A program made the translations under genes and the position numbers. The notes beneath the pieces were generated by a model. That model saw nothing but the letters and a program-made list of their open reading frames with translations. It was not told the origin of the DNA and did no database searches. Positions 5,967 to 12,056 of a stretch of 12,056 nucleotides of DNA are shown in pieces; positions within the stretch are counted from its first letter, which is position 1; every line of letters starts with the position of its first letter. Origin of the DNA: Saprospiraceae bacterium (GTDB lineage Bacteria; Bacteroidota; Bacteroidia; Chitinophagales; Saprospiraceae); assembly GCA_022842255.1 (NCBI GenBank), contig JALHPW010000084.1, positions 1-12,056 on the forward strand, given 5' to 3'.

Positions 5967-6240
5967 ATATCAATAATTTGAATTTTGATGAGTGGGAGTT
6001 AGGAGGTTGTCCGGCGTTTGCTGCCCAAAAGTGCAGATTTTTTATCAAAAAAACGATAAATGCTGCAAAAATTAATGGCAACTTAAATCGGATTGGGAGC
6101 CGAATATTCCCAATGCCTGGAAAGTCAAACAGGGCACTTAACCAGATTTTGTCTTAAAGAAGTTCCAAACTATAAATTGATTGCGGAAATAGTTGCCGCT
6201 CTCGCCGCACTGTCGGAATTTTGCGCAGCATTTTTTGCAT
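5967..6240. other. Divergent intergenic region between the YkuK gene and trhO
   Basis: This 274-nt, A/T-rich stretch must hold both promoters. I see a weak imperfect stem: TGCAG (6032-6036) with CTGCA (6063-6067), and inside it TTTATC (6041-6046) with GATAAA (6055-6060). There is also a weak trhO promoter candidate (6148-6180). There is no repeat array here, unlike in several other gaps, and no convincing small gene or RNA gene. Confidence 0.6.
6148..6180 (+). promoter_or_regulatory. Weak promoter candidate for trhO
   Basis: TTTG at 6148-6151 is followed after 21 nt by TAAATTGA (6173-6180), two mismatches from TAnnTTTG. The position, about 60 nt before the ATG at 6241, is reasonable, but the match is poor and the region is A/T-rich. 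Confidence 0.22.
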
Positions 6241-7350
6241 ATGATTGAGCAAAGCATTACCTCCCCGCTTCAAGTTGCGGCCATTCCACAGAAACGCGCT
6301 AAAAAGGCCCTCCACAATCGAGTCAACCGGCGCGAATTGAAAGAATTATTGAAAAAAGACACCGTCAAACGGGTTACCCTGTCTTTCTACAAATACGCGC
6401 AAATCGCAGACCCTCAGGCATTTAGGAATGAATTATACGAATGGTGGGATGCTTTGGGCGTTTTAGGCCGTACCTATTTGGCCCATGAAGGCATCAATGC
6501 CCAAATTTCGGTACCTGAAGCGCAATTTGAACAGTTCAAAACCCTCATGAACACCTACGAGATGTTCCGTGGGATGCGGCTTAACATTGCCGTAGAAGCC
6601 GAAGGAAAGTCTTTTTTCGCGCTAACCATCAAGGTCAAGGACAAAATTGTGGCAGACGGCCTGAACGACCCCAGTTTCGACCCTTCCAAAACCGGCATCC
6701 ACCTGAATGCAGAAGCTTGGAACCGCGTCAGTGAAGAACCCGGTGTCATCATCGTGGACATGCGCAACCATTACGAAAGCGAAGTGGGCCATTTTGAAAA
6801 TGCCATCACCCCAGATGCTGCCACTTTCCGGGAGGAATTGCCGATGGTGGCCGAATTGCTCGCCGATCAAAAGGATAAAAAGATTTTGATGTACTGCACA
6901 GGCGGGATTCGGTGTGAAAAAGCCAGTGCTTTTATGAAGCACAATGGCTTTGAAAATGTGTTCCAACTCGAAGGCGGCATCATCGAATACGACCGTCAGG
7001 TACGGGCTAAAGGCTTGGACAACAAATTTTTAGGTAAAAATTTCGTGTTCGATGAACGCCTTGGCGAACGTATTAGCCCGGATGTAATCGCCCATTGCCA
7101 CCAATGCGGCAAACCATCGGATGCGCACACCAATTGCGCCAACCTGTATTGCCACATCCTGTTCATCCAATGTGAGGAGTGCCGCGAAAAACATGCGGGA
7201 TGTTGTTCGGACAAATGCTCCGAATTCAATGCCTTGCCAGAGGACGTCCAGAAAGAGCGTGCCCCATCCATGGTCTTCAATGGTTCAAAATTCGGCAAAG
7301 GTGCTTACAAGGCCTTTCGAAAGGCTGGTGGAAAGTTGAGCATGGAATAG
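6241..7350 (+). CDS. trhO: tRNA uridine(34) hydroxylase TrhO (rhodanese-domain, YceA family), 369 aa
   Basis: TrhO enzymes catalyse O2-dependent hydroxylation of U34 in the anticodon of certain tRNAs to 5-hydroxyuridine, the precursor of cmo5U/mo5U modifications. The role is taken from the family. The N-terminal UPF0176-type domain (about 42-140) includes SFYKYAQIADP (48-58) and YLAHEGINAQISVP (79-92). The rhodanese domain (about 165-260) carries VDMRNHYESEVGHFENAI (172-189) and the active loop MYCTGGIRCEK (217-227), with the catalytic-position Cys219 and the family-specific GGIRCEK. A C-terminal cysteine-rich tail (Cys286, 289, 299, 304, 311, 314, 321, 322, 326) looks metal-binding and is usual for this family. 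I prefer ATG 6241 over an in-frame TTG at 6193, whose extra 16 residues look unlike protein. The gene ends 17 nt from the convergent methyltransferase stop, with no hairpin between them. Confidence 0.93.
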   Translation: MIEQSITSPLQVAAIPQKRAKKALHNRVNRRELKELLKKDTVKRVTLSFYKYAQIADPQAFRNELYEWWDALGVLGRTYLAHEGINAQISVPEAQFEQFKTLMNTYEMFRGMRLNIAVEAEGKSFFALTIKVKDKIVADGLNDPSFDPSKTGIHLNAEAWNRVSEEPGVIIVDMRNHYESEVGHFENAITPDAATFREELPMVAELLADQKDKKILMYCTGGIRCEKASAFMKHNGFENVFQLEGGIIEYDRQVRAKGLDNKFLGKNFVFDERLGERISPDVIAHCHQCGKPSDAHTNCANLYCHILFIQCEECREKHAGCCSDKCSEFNALPEDVQKERAPSMVFNGSKFGKGAYKAFRKAGGKLSME

Positions 7351-7367
7351 GCCCACAATAACAAAAC

Positions 7368-8165
7368 TCACAGACCAGAACTATTCAATTTCTTTTTCAA
7401 AAAATCAAAGTCTTGCGGCAGTAGCGACTTTCTACTGGGCATTACGGCATTGAAGATCCGCACAATTTGGTGGTAAGATAAAGCTTTGAAGAGCAGCGGC
7501 ATCCCGATTTTACGGCGTGACAGCAAGTGCAGGTTTTTTCCATTGCTGCTCAAATGCAATCCCATTTGTTTGGCCAGCGCTTCCAAGGAGCCCTTGGAAA
7601 AAAACGAAATATGCTGCCCGATTTCAGGTAAAATATACCACCAAGTGTCGGGCCGTGGGTCTGGAATGGGCTGCAATTCTGTAGAAAACAGAATGTTATC
7701 GCTGAGTTGGAGCATTTTTTCAATTTCTGCCACAGGGTGCTCCAGGTGCTCAAAAACTTCAAATGCCGTGAGTAGTTCAAACTTTTCCGTCCCCGCATCG
7801 CTTAGGTCAAAATTTTTGGCGAACAAGTTTTCAGCATAAATGTCTTGCCGATAAAAATCCATTCCCCGGTCACGCAACAAACGAACAAGCATACCGTACC
7901 CACCGCCGTAGTCCACAAATTTTCCGGAAGCATCGAAGTAGGCCCTCAGCATAGCCGTTACCACCTCGCGGAGTTCGAGGTTGCGTTTGAGCATGCCGAT
8001 ATCGAGCGCAGTGATGGCAGAAGAATACGATTCTTCCAACCAAAACGGCTCTGGTGCACGCAAAAAACCGCACTGAGTACACTGAAAATAGGGAGCCTCG
8101 TATTTACCGAGGATTTTTGCCCGAAAAACTTCCTGGGCCGGCGCATTACAGATATTGCAATTCAA
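7368..8165 (-). CDS. Class I SAM-dependent methyltransferase with N-terminal Cys4 motif, 265 aa
   Basis: This is a cytoplasmic methyltransferase of the Methyltransf_23/UbiE-like type; the acceptor is unknown. Such genes often sit among glycan or envelope genes. From the TTG at 8165, the protein starts NCNIC, with Cys3/Cys6 and QCTQCG Cys29/Cys32 forming a zinc-ribbon-like head. EEPFWLEESYSSAI-type sequence follows (PFWLEESYSSAI, 39-50). SAM motif I is FVDYGGGYGMLVRLL (83-97). TAFEVFEHLEHP (133-144) is the post-motif II segment, and FFSKGSLEALA (188-198) is typical of the C-terminal part. The frame stays open back to 8414, but that extension overlaps the divergent gene's coding region and has no ATG close to the domain. 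A TATCTTCG -7-like box lies 22-30 nt upstream of the TTG. So the short start is preferred, although ATT at 8168 cannot be excluded. Confidence 0.83.
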   Translation of the reverse strand: MNCNICNAPAQEVFRAKILGKYEAPYFQCTQCGFLRAPEPFWLEESYSSAITALDIGMLKRNLELREVVTAMLRAYFDASGKFVDYGGGYGMLVRLLRDRGMDFYRQDIYAENLFAKNFDLSDAGTEKFELLTAFEVFEHLEHPVAEIEKMLQLSDNILFSTELQPIPDPRPDTWWYILPEIGQHISFFSKGSLEALAKQMGLHLSSNGKNLHLLSRRKIGMPLLFKALSYHQIVRIFNAVMPSRKSLLPQDFDFLKKKLNSSGL

Positions 8166-8187
8166 AATTGGAAAAGTTTCAAGCGGG

Positions 8188-8195
8188 CGAAGATA
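8188..8195 (-). promoter_or_regulatory. Candidate -7 element TATCTTCG for the methyltransferase gene
   Basis: Minus-strand TATCTTCG differs by one base from TAnnTTTG, and its flank TATCTTCGCCC is identical to the element before ffh (10451). It would start a leader of roughly 15-20 nt before TTG 8165, supporting that start. I see no good TTTG -33 partner. Confidence 0.38.
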
Positions 8196-8317
8196 GACCT
8201 CATTCCTCCTAATTTTAGCATCTATCGCACCAAGTAATCCAACCTGAAGGATTTTGAAACGGAATGAGGTGGAGCAGAAAAAAAATTCCCGTTCTTTCGC
8301 CGACGAAATTTTCCGCC

Positions 8318-10369
8318 ATGTCCAAACAACAACGCAAGCCACTATCCAAAACACAAGGTGCTGCCCAACAACGTTCCACACAAAACGAAGGAGGTGCAAA
8401 AAGCACGGTACCAATCGCTTATAACAGCTTCTTTACCAATACGTTACTCCAAAGTGGGCTGATTTTTGCATTTGCTTTTCTGCTGTATGCCAACACCCTC
8501 ACCCATGGGTTTGTGCTAGACGATGCCATTGTCATCACAGACAATATGTACACCCAACAAGGAGCAAAAGGCATCGGGGGTATACTTTCCAACGACACAT
8601 TTTTTGGCTTTTTCAAGGTCGAAGGCAAAGAAACGCTCGTTTCCGGCGGCCGTTATCGCCCTATGACGCTCGTGTTGTTTGCCTTGATCCATTCCATCAG
8701 CACTGGCCCTTTTGTATTTCACCTGTTCACGGTGCTGCTCTTTGCCTTCACCTGTGTGGTACTTTATCGCACAGTTTTACGACTGCTTAGTCCACCGAAT
8801 GCGGCCTACCCGACAGCCTTTTCGCAATCGGCCCCTATGGTAGCTTGGTTGGCAGCGGTACTTTTTGCCGCACACCCGATTCATACAGAGGTGGTGGCCA
8901 ATATTAAGGGCTGTGATGAGATATTGACCCTCTTGGGGTGCCTCAGCGCACTTTATTTTACCTTAAAAGCCTGGGACACTCGTCAATTGAAATGGTCGGT
9001 GGCGGCAGGGGTTTCGTTCTTTATTGCCTGTCTCTCGAAAGAAAATGCAGCGGCTTTTGTGGTACTCATTCCTTTGGCCATTTGGTTTTTCAGAGACGGC
9101 GACCAGGTATCATCCAATGGGAGCCGGTCTATTTGGACTTTAAGCCTTCCAATTGTTATCGCGTTTGTAGCGTTTTTCGTCTTGCGCGGCACCATTTTGG
9201 AATGGCGCTTTGGGGGCGAGCCAGTGGAGCTGATGAACAACCCGTTCATGAAACTTGAAGGGAATCAATGGGTTAAGTTTGCACCTGCCGAGCGTTTGGC
9301 CACGATATTGTACACGCTCGGCAAGTATGTACAACTGCTGTTCGTGCCCCACCCGCTCACCCACGACTACTACCCGCGTCAAATCGGCATCATGACCTTT
9401 GCCAACCCGATGGTGCTCTTCAGCCTCGCCTTGTATGGTTTTATGGCGTATTGGGCCGTTCGTGGCATCAAACGTCGCGACCCAGTTGCTTTCAGTATTT
9501 TGTTGTATCTCTTGCCACTTGGCATCGTGTCTAACCTCGTTTTCCCCATTGGCACGAACATGGGAGAGCGTTTTGCGTTTATGCCTTCGGTGGGCTTTTG
9601 CCTCTTGATTGCCTTATTTTTGAGCAAATTATTGAAGAACAACCAAGCGCTGGTACTCGGCCATTTTGGCGTTGTGGTCCTGCTGTTTTCCATCAAAACC
9701 TTTACACGCAACTTTGCCTGGGTCAGCAATGAAAACCTGTTCATGACCGATGCAGCGGTTTCGGTCAACAGTGCCAAACTCCAAAACGCTTGTGGCGGGG
9801 TGCTTTTTGACCGCGCTACGAAAGAAAAAGACCCAGAGAAGCAACGTTATCTGTGCGTGGAGGCCATTCCACACCTCAACCAGGCGCTCAAGATTTACCC
9901 CAATTATAAGGATGCCTACATCAGCCGTGGCGGCGCGCATTATGTGTTGAGGGAATTCCCCGAAGCCATAGCGGATTACCGCCGAGCGGTACAGCTTGCA
10001 CCGGACGACGCCAAGCTCAAAACCTACCTCGCCCTGGCCCTCCGCGACGGTGGCAAATATTATGGGGAAGAACGGTCCGACCTTCCAAACGCCTTCAAAT
10101 GTTTTGAGGAATCCTGGCAGTTGAACCCCAAGGACCCAGAAACCGCACGACTCATGGGTGTTGGATATGGCATCAATGGCATGCACGCAGAGGCCATTGT
10201 TTGGTTTACCAAAGCTGTGGAAGCGGCTCCTAAGGAAGCAGGTTTTCTTTGGGACCTAGGACTTGCTTATTCTGCTTCTGGTAACCTGGCCAAAGGGGAG
10301 GAATTGCGCAAAAAAGCCATGGAAATGGACCCCGGTATCGCAGCGAAGCGGAGTAAGGGCGGGCGGTAG
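8318..10369 (+). CDS. TMTC-like GT-C membrane protein with C-terminal TPR repeats, 683 aa
   Basis: This is a large membrane protein resembling TMTC-type O-mannosyltransferases and their many Bacteroidota relatives; glycosyl transfer to proteins or glycans is inferred, not shown. The polar N-terminus (1-45) leads to a first helix (about 45-61) and an extracytoplasmic loop with FVLDDAIVITDN (65-76), whose DD is the likely catalytic/metal site of the GT-C fold. A second conserved segment is HPIHTEVVANIKGCDEILTL (186-205). Several more helices follow, with NMGERFAFMPSVGF at 414-427. The last ~170 residues hold TPR units, about 532-563, 567-605, 606-639 and 640-672, outside the membrane core. ATG 8318 is chosen; the in-frame ATG at 8264 adds 18 unlikely residues. 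Cys199 stands where relatives, as I recall them, have Arg (KGRDE). A 12-bp hairpin follows the stop. Confidence 0.85.
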   Translation: MSKQQRKPLSKTQGAAQQRSTQNEGGAKSTVPIAYNSFFTNTLLQSGLIFAFAFLLYANTLTHGFVLDDAIVITDNMYTQQGAKGIGGILSNDTFFGFFKVEGKETLVSGGRYRPMTLVLFALIHSISTGPFVFHLFTVLLFAFTCVVLYRTVLRLLSPPNAAYPTAFSQSAPMVAWLAAVLFAAHPIHTEVVANIKGCDEILTLLGCLSALYFTLKAWDTRQLKWSVAAGVSFFIACLSKENAAAFVVLIPLAIWFFRDGDQVSSNGSRSIWTLSLPIVIAFVAFFVLRGTILEWRFGGEPVELMNNPFMKLEGNQWVKFAPAERLATILYTLGKYVQLLFVPHPLTHDYYPRQIGIMTFANPMVLFSLALYGFMAYWAVRGIKRRDPVAFSILLYLLPLGIVSNLVFPIGTNMGERFAFMPSVGFCLLIALFLSKLLKNNQALVLGHFGVVVLLFSIKTFTRNFAWVSNENLFMTDAAVSVNSAKLQNACGGVLFDRATKEKDPEKQRYLCVEAIPHLNQALKIYPNYKDAYISRGGAHYVLREFPEAIADYRRAVQLAPDDAKLKTYLALALRDGGKYYGEERSDLPNAFKCFEESWQLNPKDPETARLMGVGYGINGMHAEAIVWFTKAVEAAPKEAGFLWDLGLAYSASGNLAKGEELRKKAMEMDPGIAAKRSKGGR

Positions 10370-10381
10370 TTAGGATATTAG

Positions 10382-10414
10382 AACTTCCCGAAAGTTTTGA
10401 AGTTTCGGGAAGTT
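10382..10414 (+). terminator. Perfect 12-bp hairpin between the TPR gene and ffh
   Basis: AACTTCCCGAAA (10382-10393) pairs without mismatch to TTTCGGGAAGTT (10403-10414), with a 9-nt loop. It begins 13 nt after the TPR gene stop. No real T run follows, so it is a terminator-like stem rather than a textbook intrinsic terminator. It probably separates the two transcription units. Confidence 0.6.
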
Positions 10415-10450
10415 TCGACCAGCAGCCAAATCCCATTCCTCCAGACTTCC

Positions 10451-10458
10451 TATCTTCG
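10451..10458 (+). promoter_or_regulatory. Candidate -7 element TATCTTCG for ffh
   Basis: TATCTTCG is one mismatch from TAnnTTTG and shares an 11-nt word (TATCTTCGCCC) with the minus-strand element before the methyltransferase. If used, transcription would begin at about the start of the heptamer array, placing the array in the ffh 5' leader. I find no TTTG at the expected -33 distance. Confidence 0.38.
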
Positions 10459-10462
10459 CCCC

Positions 10463-10504
10463 TCAAAAGTCAAAAGTCAATAGTCAAACTTCAATAGTCA
10501 ACTG
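10463..10504 (+). repeat. Six tandem heptamers directly upstream of ffh
   Basis: Six contiguous 7-nt units can be parsed: TCAAAAG, TCAAAAG, TCAATAG, TCAAACT, TCAATAG, TCAACTG. They end 8 nt before the ffh ATG at 10513. The words TCAATAG and TCAACnn also close the array before the DUF983 gene (3872-3891), so two unlinked genes share this leader type. No Shine-Dalgarno sequence is present. Confidence 0.88.
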
Positions 10505-10512
10505 CCCATACA

Positions 10513-11886
10513 ATGTTCGAAAGTTTAAGCGACCGATTAGATAGTGCGTTCAAGGTGTTGAGCGGCAACAACCGCATCACAGAACTCAATGTGGCCGAGA
10601 GCATCAAGGAAATACGCCGCGCCTTGGTGGCTGCCGACGTGAACTATAAAATTGCCAAAGATTTCACCGACCGGGTGAAAGACAAGGCCCTGGGCACCGA
10701 AAACGTGCTGAAAAGTGTATCGCCAGGCCAGTTGATGATTAAAATCGTAAGCGACGAATTGACCGAACTAATGGGCGGTCAGAGCGTCGGCATCAACGTA
10801 AAAGGCAATCCAGGAGTGGTGTTGGTGGCCGGTCTGCAAGGTTCGGGTAAAACCACCTTCAGTGGAAAACTCGCCAAATACCTTAAGGAGCAACGCAAAA
10901 TGCGCCCATTGTTGGTGGCCTGCGACGTGTATCGTCCGGCGGCCATCGATCAGCTGACTGTGTTGGCGGAAAGCATCGGGGTGGCGGTTTACAAGGAAAT
11001 CGAGAATAAAAACCCGGTAGATATTGCCCGCAACGCTGTCGCGTTTGCCAAAGGCCACAGCCACGATGTAATCATTGTGGACACCGCTGGTCGCCTTGCC
11101 GTAGATGAGGCGATGATGGACGAGGTGGAAAATATCAAAAAAGCCCTGGGACCCACCGAAACGCTGTTTGTGGTAGATGCCATGACCGGTCAGGACGCGG
11201 TAAACACCGCTGAAGCCTTCAACACCCGCATCAATTTCGACGGGGTGGTGCTCACCAAATTGGACGGCGATACCCGGGGTGGTGCAGCTTTGACCATCAA
11301 ACATACGGTTGGCAAACCCATCAAATTCGTTTCGCAGGGGGAAAAATTGGACGCGCTCGACGTGTTCTATCCCGACCGTATGGCGCAGCGGATTTTGGGT
11401 ATGGGCGACATCGTTTCGCTCGTAGAAAAAGCCCAGATGGAGTTTGATGATGAGGAAGCCAAACGTTTGGAAAAACGCATCAAACAGAACAAGTTTGATT
11501 TCAACGACTTCCTAGGGCAAATGCAGATGATCAAAAAAATGGGCGATTTGAAAAGCCTCATGGCCATGATTCCGGGTATGGACAAAGCCATGAAAGACGC
11601 GCCTATTGACGATAAAGCCCTCGTGCGCGTGGAAGCCATTATCCAGAGCATGACCCCCTTTGAGCGCGCCAACCCGGATTCACTTAATCTGTCACGCAAA
11701 AAACGGCTTGCCCTAGGATGCGGTCAAAACGTGGACCAAATCAACCTGTTCATCAAGAATTTCAACCAGATGCGGCAGATGATGCACCAGTTTTCCAAAA
11801 TGCCAGCCGGTAAAATGGGGATGCCCCCTGGAGGTGGTATGGGATTGCCTGCGCCGAAAGGCGGAATTGGAAAATTCAGACGGTAA
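10513..11886 (+). CDS. ffh: Signal recognition particle GTPase Ffh (SRP54), 457 aa
   Basis: Ffh binds 4.5S SRP RNA and signal sequences emerging from the ribosome, and delivers them to FtsY at the membrane for co-translational insertion. The N domain (about 1-95) includes ALVAADVNYKIAKDF (37-51). The G domain has P-loop GLQGSGKTT (107-115), DVYRPAAIDQL (138-148), DTAGR (190-194) and TKLDGDTRGGAAL (248-260). The M domain (about 328-430) has MGDLKSLMAMIPGM (343-356) and the RNA-binding helix-turn-helix SRKKRLALGCG (394-404), ending in a Met/Gly/Pro-rich tail to residue 457. Cys403 replaces the Ser of the usual GSG. Length and motif order are normal. ATG 10513 gives the standard start MFESLSDRL. 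A TATCTTCG element and a heptamer array lie upstream, and a secreted-protein gene begins 10 nt downstream. Confidence 0.97.
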   Translation: MFESLSDRLDSAFKVLSGNNRITELNVAESIKEIRRALVAADVNYKIAKDFTDRVKDKALGTENVLKSVSPGQLMIKIVSDELTELMGGQSVGINVKGNPGVVLVAGLQGSGKTTFSGKLAKYLKEQRKMRPLLVACDVYRPAAIDQLTVLAESIGVAVYKEIENKNPVDIARNAVAFAKGHSHDVIIVDTAGRLAVDEAMMDEVENIKKALGPTETLFVVDAMTGQDAVNTAEAFNTRINFDGVVLTKLDGDTRGGAALTIKHTVGKPIKFVSQGEKLDALDVFYPDRMAQRILGMGDIVSLVEKAQMEFDDEEAKRLEKRIKQNKFDFNDFLGQMQMIKKMGDLKSLMAMIPGMDKAMKDAPIDDKALVRVEAIIQSMTPFERANPDSLNLSRKKRLALGCGQNVDQINLFIKNFNQMRQMMHQFSKMPAGKMGMPPGGGMGLPAPKGGIGKFRR

Positions 11887-11896
11887 CAACGTGCTT

Positions 11897-12056
11897 ATGT
11901 TCAACCCTTTATATTATTTGTCTGCCTTGTTGATGTGCTGTTCGGTCACAAAGCTGACCGCCCAAAGCAGGCAAATTTCCGTAACGGGTACGTATGCACC
12001 TATCATCAGTACCATCAATGCCACCGAAATAAACTATACCGCTTTCGGTGTATCTG
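11897..12056 (+). CDS. N-terminal fragment of a probable secreted protein (runs off the window)
   Basis: Only the first 53 residues are present. They begin MFNPLYYLSALLMCCSVTKL, and the hydrophobic stretch ends in TAQ (21-23) before SRQISVTGTYAPIISTINAT. This looks like a Sec signal peptide with cleavage after Ala or Gln near residue 23, followed by beta-type sequence. The frame is open to the end of the window. The ATG lies 10 nt after the ffh stop, so readthrough from ffh is likely, but a functional link is not implied. An in-frame GTG at 11891 is an alternative start. The mature protein's family cannot be told from this fragment. Confidence 0.68.
   Translation, partial: MFNPLYYLSALLMCCSVTKLTAQSRQISVTGTYAPIISTINATEINYTAFGVS

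Noticed and set aside
5827..6081. An 84-residue minus-strand frame covering the start of the YkuK gene and the gap, with a hydrophobic N-terminus.
   Set aside because: It overlaps the YkuK gene in another frame and degenerates into Arg/Gly-rich sequence; YkuK has the family motifs.
8162..8203. Minus-strand mini-ORF (ATG at 8203, 13 codons) preceded by AGGAGG, whose TGA overlaps the methyltransferase TTG start, as possible translational coupling.
   Set aside because: AGGAGG is only 1 nt from the ATG, this organism shows no use of Shine-Dalgarno sequences, and the likely -7 element lies inside the mini-ORF, so it would not be transcribed from that promoter.
8166..8414. An 83-residue upstream extension of the methyltransferase.
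   Set aside because: It overlaps the start of the divergent GT-C/TPR gene, would need a hydrophobic lead unlike the family, and has no in-frame ATG near the Cys4 motif.
9629..10186. A 185-residue open frame on the minus strand across the TPR domain.
   Set aside because: The plus strand encodes recognisable TPR units and family motifs; the antisense frame shows none.
10768..11304. A 178-residue open frame antisense to ffh.
   Set aside because: ffh is unambiguous here, with all GTPase motifs, and overlapping antisense frames are expected in GC-richer codons.

Overview
This 12 kb window is a piece of a Bacteroidota chromosome, most likely from the Saprospiria/Chitinophagia side of the phylum. 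The reasons are: start codons without Shine-Dalgarno sequences, candidate TTTG / TAnnTTTG-type promoter elements, a DUF983 protein, a membrane GT-C/TPR protein of a type common in this phylum, and a secreted protein whose signal peptide ends in the typical 'TAQ'. This assignment is inferred from style and protein families, not from a database search. The gene content is mainly ordinary core genome. I see no transposase, integrase, CRISPR array, toxin-antitoxin pair, defence island, tRNA or rRNA.

Layout: positions 1-3712 hold four minus-strand genes, listed in transcription order: an ECF sigma factor (3712-3182), a 70-residue single-pass membrane protein that may be its partner (3110-2898), a class I aminotransferase (2764-1577) and, 9 nt further on, a GT-C (GT39/PMT-like) membrane glycosyltransferase with a TTG start (1567-59). 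Two plus-strand genes follow: a DUF983 zinc-ribbon membrane protein (3895-4314) and a membrane-anchored coiled-coil protein with a C-terminal beta-type domain (4454-5380). The coiled-coil gene converges on a YkuK-type RNase H-fold gene (5966-5496). Divergent from that is trhO, for tRNA U34 hydroxylation (6241-7350), which runs tail to tail into a Cys4-motif SAM methyltransferase (8165-7368, TTG start). Divergent again is a large TMTC-like GT-C/TPR membrane protein (8318-10369). Then comes ffh, the SRP GTPase (10513-11886), and 10 nt later the beginning of a secreted protein cut off by the window end.

The most unusual signal is between the genes. Four gaps are filled with tandem repeats of a 7-nt period (3116-3183, 3829-3891, 5381-5500, 10463-10504), each with a different heptamer, and a fifth has an 8-9-nt period (2797-2854). 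Their placement is patterned. Direct arrays end 3-8 nt before a start codon (DUF983, ffh, and the small membrane gene on the minus strand). Two arrays are mirrored into long hairpins, a perfect 25-bp stem and a 43-position near-perfect stem, and these include or abut the stop codons of flanking genes. The DUF983 and ffh leaders even share the same words. This resembles the short tandemly repeated heptamers known from cyanobacteria and is the best candidate here for something under-described.

Functionally, the genes cover protein targeting (Ffh), tRNA modification (TrhO), amino-acid metabolism (aminotransferase), envelope glycan or protein glycosylation (two GT-C proteins) and extracytoplasmic signalling (ECF sigma plus small membrane protein). 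I see no evidence that they form one dedicated system. No gene-free stretch exceeds 300 bases; the longest is 5967-6240.
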